From NCBI RefSeq assembly GCF_000015645.1, contig NC_008816.1, positions 62,001 to 126,000 on the forward strand: a stretch of DNA of 64,000 nt, read 5' to 3'. Positions 60,702 to 64,000 of the stretch are shown here, in pieces (position 1 is the first letter of the stretch; each line of letters opens with the position of its first letter). The translations under genes were made by a program, and so were the position numbers. The notes under the pieces are model-generated. The model saw only the letters and a list, made by a program, of their open reading frames with translations, ran no database searches and was not told the origin of the DNA. This DNA is from Prochlorococcus marinus str. AS9601. Its GTDB lineage: Bacteria; Cyanobacteriota; Cyanobacteriia; PCC-6307; Cyanobiaceae.

Positions 60702-61409
60702 ATGAAGATTCTTCTTGGATTAGTTCTTTGCTTGATTTTTCAAGTAATTTTTTTAGAAAGTTCTTTTGCTTTTGTCGATTCTAATGTACGAGAGTTTTTG
60801 GAAAATCGTGTAAATCAATGGCCAGAACTATATTTACCAAATTTTAAATTGTCGGATACTTCTGAGGACTTAATATATCCTAAATGGTTCGAAGGGAATT
60901 GGCTTGTCACTTCTCAAGATATAATTAATAATTCAGAAGAGCCAGTTATTTATAAAGTAAATTTCTTTAAGAATGATTCAGATTTAGTTGTTGGTAATCG
61001 TGCAAAAAATTCTGAATCTATTGGAAAAGCAATATTTGGTGATACCTTAATCAAGGTTGTAAATGATCCTCAATCTATTAATAATCAAATTACCTATTTA
61101 AAAGATGATTTTTATATCGATTCAAGAATTACAGGGAGAAATCAGATCCAAGACGATGATATTTTTTTCGCAGATGAGCTTGTTATACAAACTGCACATA
61201 AGCCAGGTGCTTCAAGGATTAATCAGGTAGAGACCATTAGTAAATTTCAAAAATGTTCCGAAGAAATATTGGATGTTGATAATTCAATGAAACCATCAAT
61301 ATGTGGAGTGCAATATGTTGCTTCTTATGGTTCAAAAGTTGGTGATCCTTCTATTCATGCTATAAAAACAAATAAATATAAATTGACATTTGAATTTATT
61401 GAGAGTTAG
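60702..61409 (+). CDS. Secreted/lumenal DUF6816-like protein
   Basis: 235 residues. An N-terminal signal peptide (about 1-23, LLGLVLCLIFQVIFLESSFA) is followed by a beta-rich domain containing WPELYLPNFKLSDTSEDLIYP and YPKWFEGNW. A plant and cyanobacterial family of lumenal proteins has this layout; I call it DUF6816-like with moderate confidence. The function is unknown. It overlaps the convergent GST gene by 14 bases. Confidence 0.7.
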   Translation: MKILLGLVLCLIFQVIFLESSFAFVDSNVREFLENRVNQWPELYLPNFKLSDTSEDLIYPKWFEGNWLVTSQDIINNSEEPVIYKVNFFKNDSDLVVGNRAKNSESIGKAIFGDTLIKVVNDPQSINNQITYLKDDFYIDSRITGRNQIQDDDIFFADELVIQTAHKPGASRINQVETISKFQKCSEEILDVDNSMKPSICGVQYVASYGSKVGDPSIHAIKTNKYKLTFEFIES

Positions 61410-62121
61410 CACTAAATAGATATTCCTCTAAGTTGTTCCTCCAAATGAAAAGATTTTCTAAATAAGGGTTGTTTATATATTCTTGGCTCCCCTCTCCTGA
61501 AAGAATTGGTCCTGCAGACTTTGGAAATTTAAGAAGGGATAATTGAGCAGCAATTGAAATATCTGCAATTGATAAACGATCTCCAACTAAATATTTCTTG
61601 TTGATCAAGGATTTTGATAAAGCTTCCAGTAATTTTTGGAGTTCTAAATTATCTTTAGAAGACAAAACTACATTAGAAATTTTACTAAGATTTTCAAGAG
61701 GTAATTTATCAACAATACTTTTAACTGTAGAAGGTAGTTCATCTGGAAGTAATGCTGTTCTTAGCTGTGGATTTTCTATTGCAGATTTTATTAATGCTTT
61801 TCTACAAGTTGTAGCCATTGTAGTATCTGCCCAGTCTTCAATTAGTTTGCATTGTGCAAATAATATTGGGTCCTCTGGAAATAGTGGATTGTTATCATTT
61901 TTTTTATCTATATATTCGCAAATAGTTGAAGAGTCATTAATAACTTGATCATTACTATCAACTATTACAGGTACTTGTTTTTGACCTGATAATTTAAAGA
62001 TTTCAAATTGGCCTATTCCAGGTGTTACTTCTTCAACTCGATATTGTATTTTTTTTGCATGAAGAGCCATTCTTGTTTTTAAACAAAAAGCACTATGCCT
62101 AAATTGATATAATGTAATCAT
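61396..62121 (-). CDS. Glutathione S-transferase family protein
   Basis: 241 residues: an N-terminal thioredoxin-like domain (about 1-80) with QFRHSAFCLKTRMALH in the catalytic Ser/Cys position and QVPVIVDSNDQVINDSSTICEYI, which binds the glutathione glutamyl group, and then a helical C-terminal domain including LSIADISIAAQL. It belongs to the GST superfamily with an unassigned substrate. Its start is 54 bases from the DUF751 gene. Confidence 0.88.
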   Translation of the reverse strand: MITLYQFRHSAFCLKTRMALHAKKIQYRVEEVTPGIGQFEIFKLSGQKQVPVIVDSNDQVINDSSTICEYIDKKNDNNPLFPEDPILFAQCKLIEDWADTTMATTCRKALIKSAIENPQLRTALLPDELPSTVKSIVDKLPLENLSKISNVVLSSKDNLELQKLLEALSKSLINKKYLVGDRLSIADISIAAQLSLLKFPKSAGPILSGEGSQEYINNPYLENLFIWRNNLEEYLFSANSQ

Positions 62122-62175
62122 GCTGTTTAATGTTTGTTAAAACCTAGCTAAAAAAGTAATCTATTTGTGGAGCTG

Positions 62176-62385
62176 ATGGGCGAATTTTTCTCTAATGTTG
62201 CAAGATATCCAAAGTATTTGATATCCATCATTGTAGGGGGACTTGTTGCTTTGCTTGAACCTTTATTCAAGAATAGATCAAATCCACTCACAATAGTAGG
62301 TTTGATATCTTCTGTCTTAAGTGCTTTCATAACTGTTTATTTTGTCTTGCAAGCGATGACAAACCCAATAAATTTACAACCATAA
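62176..62385 (+). CDS. DUF751 (Ycf33-like) membrane protein
   Basis: 69 residues from the ATG at 62176. GGAG at 62169-62172 lies just upstream, favouring this start over the GTG at 62167. Two hydrophobic segments (about 14-30 and 40-60) follow FSNVARYPKYLI, the conserved start of DUF751. Plastid relatives are named Ycf33; the function is unknown. The stop overlaps the rbfA ATG by one base. Confidence 0.85.
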   Translation: MGEFFSNVARYPKYLISIIVGGLVALLEPLFKNRSNPLTIVGLISSVLSAFITVYFVLQAMTNPINLQP

Positions 62386-62777
62386 TGCCGAATAACTACC
62401 GTCTTGAAAAAGTTTCTTCTCTTTTGAAGAAAGAAATAACCCTTATTTTGCAGAATGATTTAGAAAATGATCTTATTAGAGATCATTTCGTCAATATTTC
62501 TAAGATTGATTTATCAGGTGATTTGCAACACTGTAAAATTTATATAACTTCAACTGCTCAAGAGAAAGTGAGGACAGAGATTGTTGAAAACTTGAATACT
62601 GCTAAAAGTTCTATAAGGCATAGTTTAGGAAAAAGAATTGAGATGAGAAGAGTTCCAGAGATAATTTTTAAAGACGATGTTGTTCTTGATAAAGGATTAT
62701 CAGTCTTGAAACTTCTCGATGAATTAAAAAATAAAAATCAAAATCATAATGTTGAGGACAAGGATGCCAAAAGTTGA
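62385..62777 (+). CDS. rbfA: Ribosome-binding factor A
   Basis: 130 residues. It binds the 30S subunit during maturation of 16S rRNA. YRLEKVSSLLKKEITLIL starts the KH-like fold, and VNISKIDLSGDLQHCKIYIT and IRHSLGKRIEMRRVPEIIFKDD are the conserved core. The C-terminal extension is short and charged. It is coupled at its start to DUF751 and overlaps the hemD start region at its end. Confidence 0.95.
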   Translation: MPNNYRLEKVSSLLKKEITLILQNDLENDLIRDHFVNISKIDLSGDLQHCKIYITSTAQEKVRTEIVENLNTAKSSIRHSLGKRIEMRRVPEIIFKDDVVLDKGLSVLKLLDELKNKNQNHNVEDKDAKS

Positions 62778-63561
62778 TCTACCCCTTGATCAAAGAAATA
62801 TAATTATTACTCGATCAAAAGAAGGGATATTGGATATAAAAAAGATATTCATAAGCAAGGGCGCTAATGTATTTGATTTACCTGCAATAAGTATTGGTGA
62901 TCCAGATGATTTGAATCCTCTTGACGAAGCATTAAATCAAATAAATGATTTTCATTGGATTATTTTTTCCAGTAGTAATGGGATCAAATTTGTGGATAAA
63001 AGACTTAGATACTTTAATAGTTCATTAAAAGAATGTTCTAAAAAAACAAAAATCGCCGTAGTCGGAGAAAAAACCTCAAAAACTCTTGATGATTTTGGGA
63101 TTAAGGCTGATTTCATACCTCCAGAATTTGTTGCTGAAAGTTTAATTGATAATTTCCCAGTATCTGGTTATGGACTTCGAGTTTTTGTACCAAGAGTTCA
63201 AACAGGTGGTAGGGATTTCATTGCAGATCAATTTAGAAAGGCTGGTTCTCGTGTATTTGAGGTTGCTGCATATGAGACTAGATGTCCTGAATCAATTCCG
63301 GAAGAAACAATTGATATTATTTCTAATCGAAAAGTTGATGCAATTATTTTCTCAAGTGGTAAAACCGTAGTAAATGCTGCTTTTTTACTAGAAAAAAATC
63401 TTGGTAAAAAATGGTTAGAATATTTTGATCAAATTAAGTTATTAACTATTGGACCTCAGACAACAAAAATATGTAACAAGATTTTTGGAAGATTTGATAG
63501 TCAGGCACAAAAATATACTTTTGAAGGACTACTAGATGTAGCAATTAATATTTTTAGTTAG
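62764..63561 (+). CDS. hemD: Uroporphyrinogen-III synthase
   Basis: 265 residues from the ATG at 62764 (MPKVDLPLDQRNI), overlapping rbfA by 14 bases; a TTG at 62749 would add five residues. It closes hydroxymethylbilane to uroporphyrinogen III in haem and chlorophyll synthesis. The two-domain pattern includes IIFSSSNGIKFV near 77-88 and the late IIFSSGKTVVNAAFLL, with IAVVGEKTSKTL and LLTIGPQTTKI. Its end overlaps the SRPBCC gene by eight bases. Sequence conservation in this family is low, so the call rests on motif spacing and neighbours. Confidence 0.9.
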   Translation: MPKVDLPLDQRNIIITRSKEGILDIKKIFISKGANVFDLPAISIGDPDDLNPLDEALNQINDFHWIIFSSSNGIKFVDKRLRYFNSSLKECSKKTKIAVVGEKTSKTLDDFGIKADFIPPEFVAESLIDNFPVSGYGLRVFVPRVQTGGRDFIADQFRKAGSRVFEVAAYETRCPESIPEETIDIISNRKVDAIIFSSGKTVVNAAFLLEKNLGKKWLEYFDQIKLLTIGPQTTKICNKIFGRFDSQAQKYTFEGLLDVAINIFS

Positions 63562-64000
63562 AAAAATTTTTTGTATAGTTCTTTTCAACTAAATCTTTGA
63601 ACCTATCAATATTGGCCTGTAATTCGTTTGTAACCATTTTGCCTAAAATATTTTCTTCCATAAACCGAGCAATCATTTTTGGTAGTTCATAAGTTATGGC
63701 TAAATTGACCGTAGTGATTTGATCAGTTTTACTTTCGAAAACTACTGATCCCTCAGTTGGTAAACCTCCTATTGATTTCCATTTGAGTTTGCTTTTTTCA
63801 ACCCTTTCTGTAATTTGAGCTTTCCATTTAAACCTAAAGCCATTTGCAGCTAAAGTCCATTCTGTTAAATCTGGTAACGTATTAGTTTCTTCGTCAACTG
63901 TTTTTACAGATTCAATCCAGCTCATCCAAAGTGACATTGAGTCTAAATCGCTCCATGTATCCCATACATTTTCAAGAGGCGCATTAACAATTGTTATAAC
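63554..64000 (-). CDS. SRPBCC/START-like protein, cut at the window edge
   Basis: The frame is open from 63556 to the window end at 64000, so its real start lies beyond. VNAPLENVWDTWSDLDSM at the N-terminal part visible here is the classic opening of the polyketide cyclase/START family (VxAPxxxVWxxxSDLxxx). TLAANGFRFKWKAQITERVE and SIGGLPTEGSVVFES follow. These are helix-grip hydrophobic ligand-binding domains. In other picocyanobacteria I recall a gene like this beside crtQ, but that cannot be checked here. The remaining frame is 148 codons. Confidence 0.85.
   Translation of the reverse strand, partial: VITIVNAPLENVWDTWSDLDSMSLWMSWIESVKTVDEETNTLPDLTEWTLAANGFRFKWKAQITERVEKSKLKWKSIGGLPTEGSVVFESKTDQITTVNLAITYELPKMIARFMEENILGKMVTNELQANIDRFKDLVEKNYTKNFSN

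Overview
The window looks like chromosomal DNA from a high-light-adapted Prochlorococcus or a very close relative. It is strongly AT-rich and densely packed. It carries PsbX, Ycf66, two Hli-type proteins, a probable PetL, cyanobacterial DUF families (DUF2973, DUF3120, DUF751, DUF4346, TIGR03279-type radical SAM) and a circularly permuted two-piece tmRNA whose tag reads ANKIVSFSRQTAPVAA. Identifications rest on reading the sequence; no database search was run.

Region 1-5300 looks accessory. It holds a four-gene run of unknown small proteins (the first two are tandem paralogues), a secreted protein with 32-residue repeats and a YadA-like anchor, an orphan ParA-type ATPase with an overlapping small membrane partner, several families of short DNA repeats, and an aldo/keto reductase. 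It ends next to the tmRNA gene, a class of locus often used for integration.

Region 5900-21600 is mostly core: an RlmL-type rRNA methyltransferase, two small envelope proteins, SMC, a PRC-barrel protein, an LpxB-like protein beside a tRNA-Leu with anticodon AAG, AccC, YggT, PsbX, Ycf66, an Hli-like protein, an ABC half-transporter, a HIT protein and peptide deformylase. Region 21600-28330 has an S9 peptidase and the sufBCDS Fe-S assembly operon on the minus strand.

Region 28400-42200 has a DUF4912 protein, phosphoglucomutase, RarA, an Sfp-type phosphopantetheinyl transferase, PrxQ, CoaX, CysH, and a plus-strand run of NDH-2, an SLC13 anion transporter, a TrkH/KtrB channel and its TrkA/KtrA subunit. 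It is followed by a ribbon-helix-helix regulator whose divergent promoter contains an inverted repeat, and a Nif11-like small protein. Region 42400-51500 has an ABC-F ATPase, an HtrA protease, DUF2973, an Hli protein, BrkB, an inositol-phosphatase-type enzyme, a TolC-type channel and the TIGR03279-type protein.

Region 51600-64000 has DUF3120 coupled to NadB, a VKOR-thioredoxin fusion, RimO, PetL, DUF4346, a FemAB/GNAT-like protein, a RibD-type reductase coupled to a double-domain PTPS, AroK, a GST, DUF751, RbfA, HemD and an SRPBCC protein cut by the window edge.

Two architectural themes stand out. Convergent neighbours almost always abut or overlap, three times sharing one TTAA as both stop codons. 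Several genes under 60 codons fill the remaining gaps.
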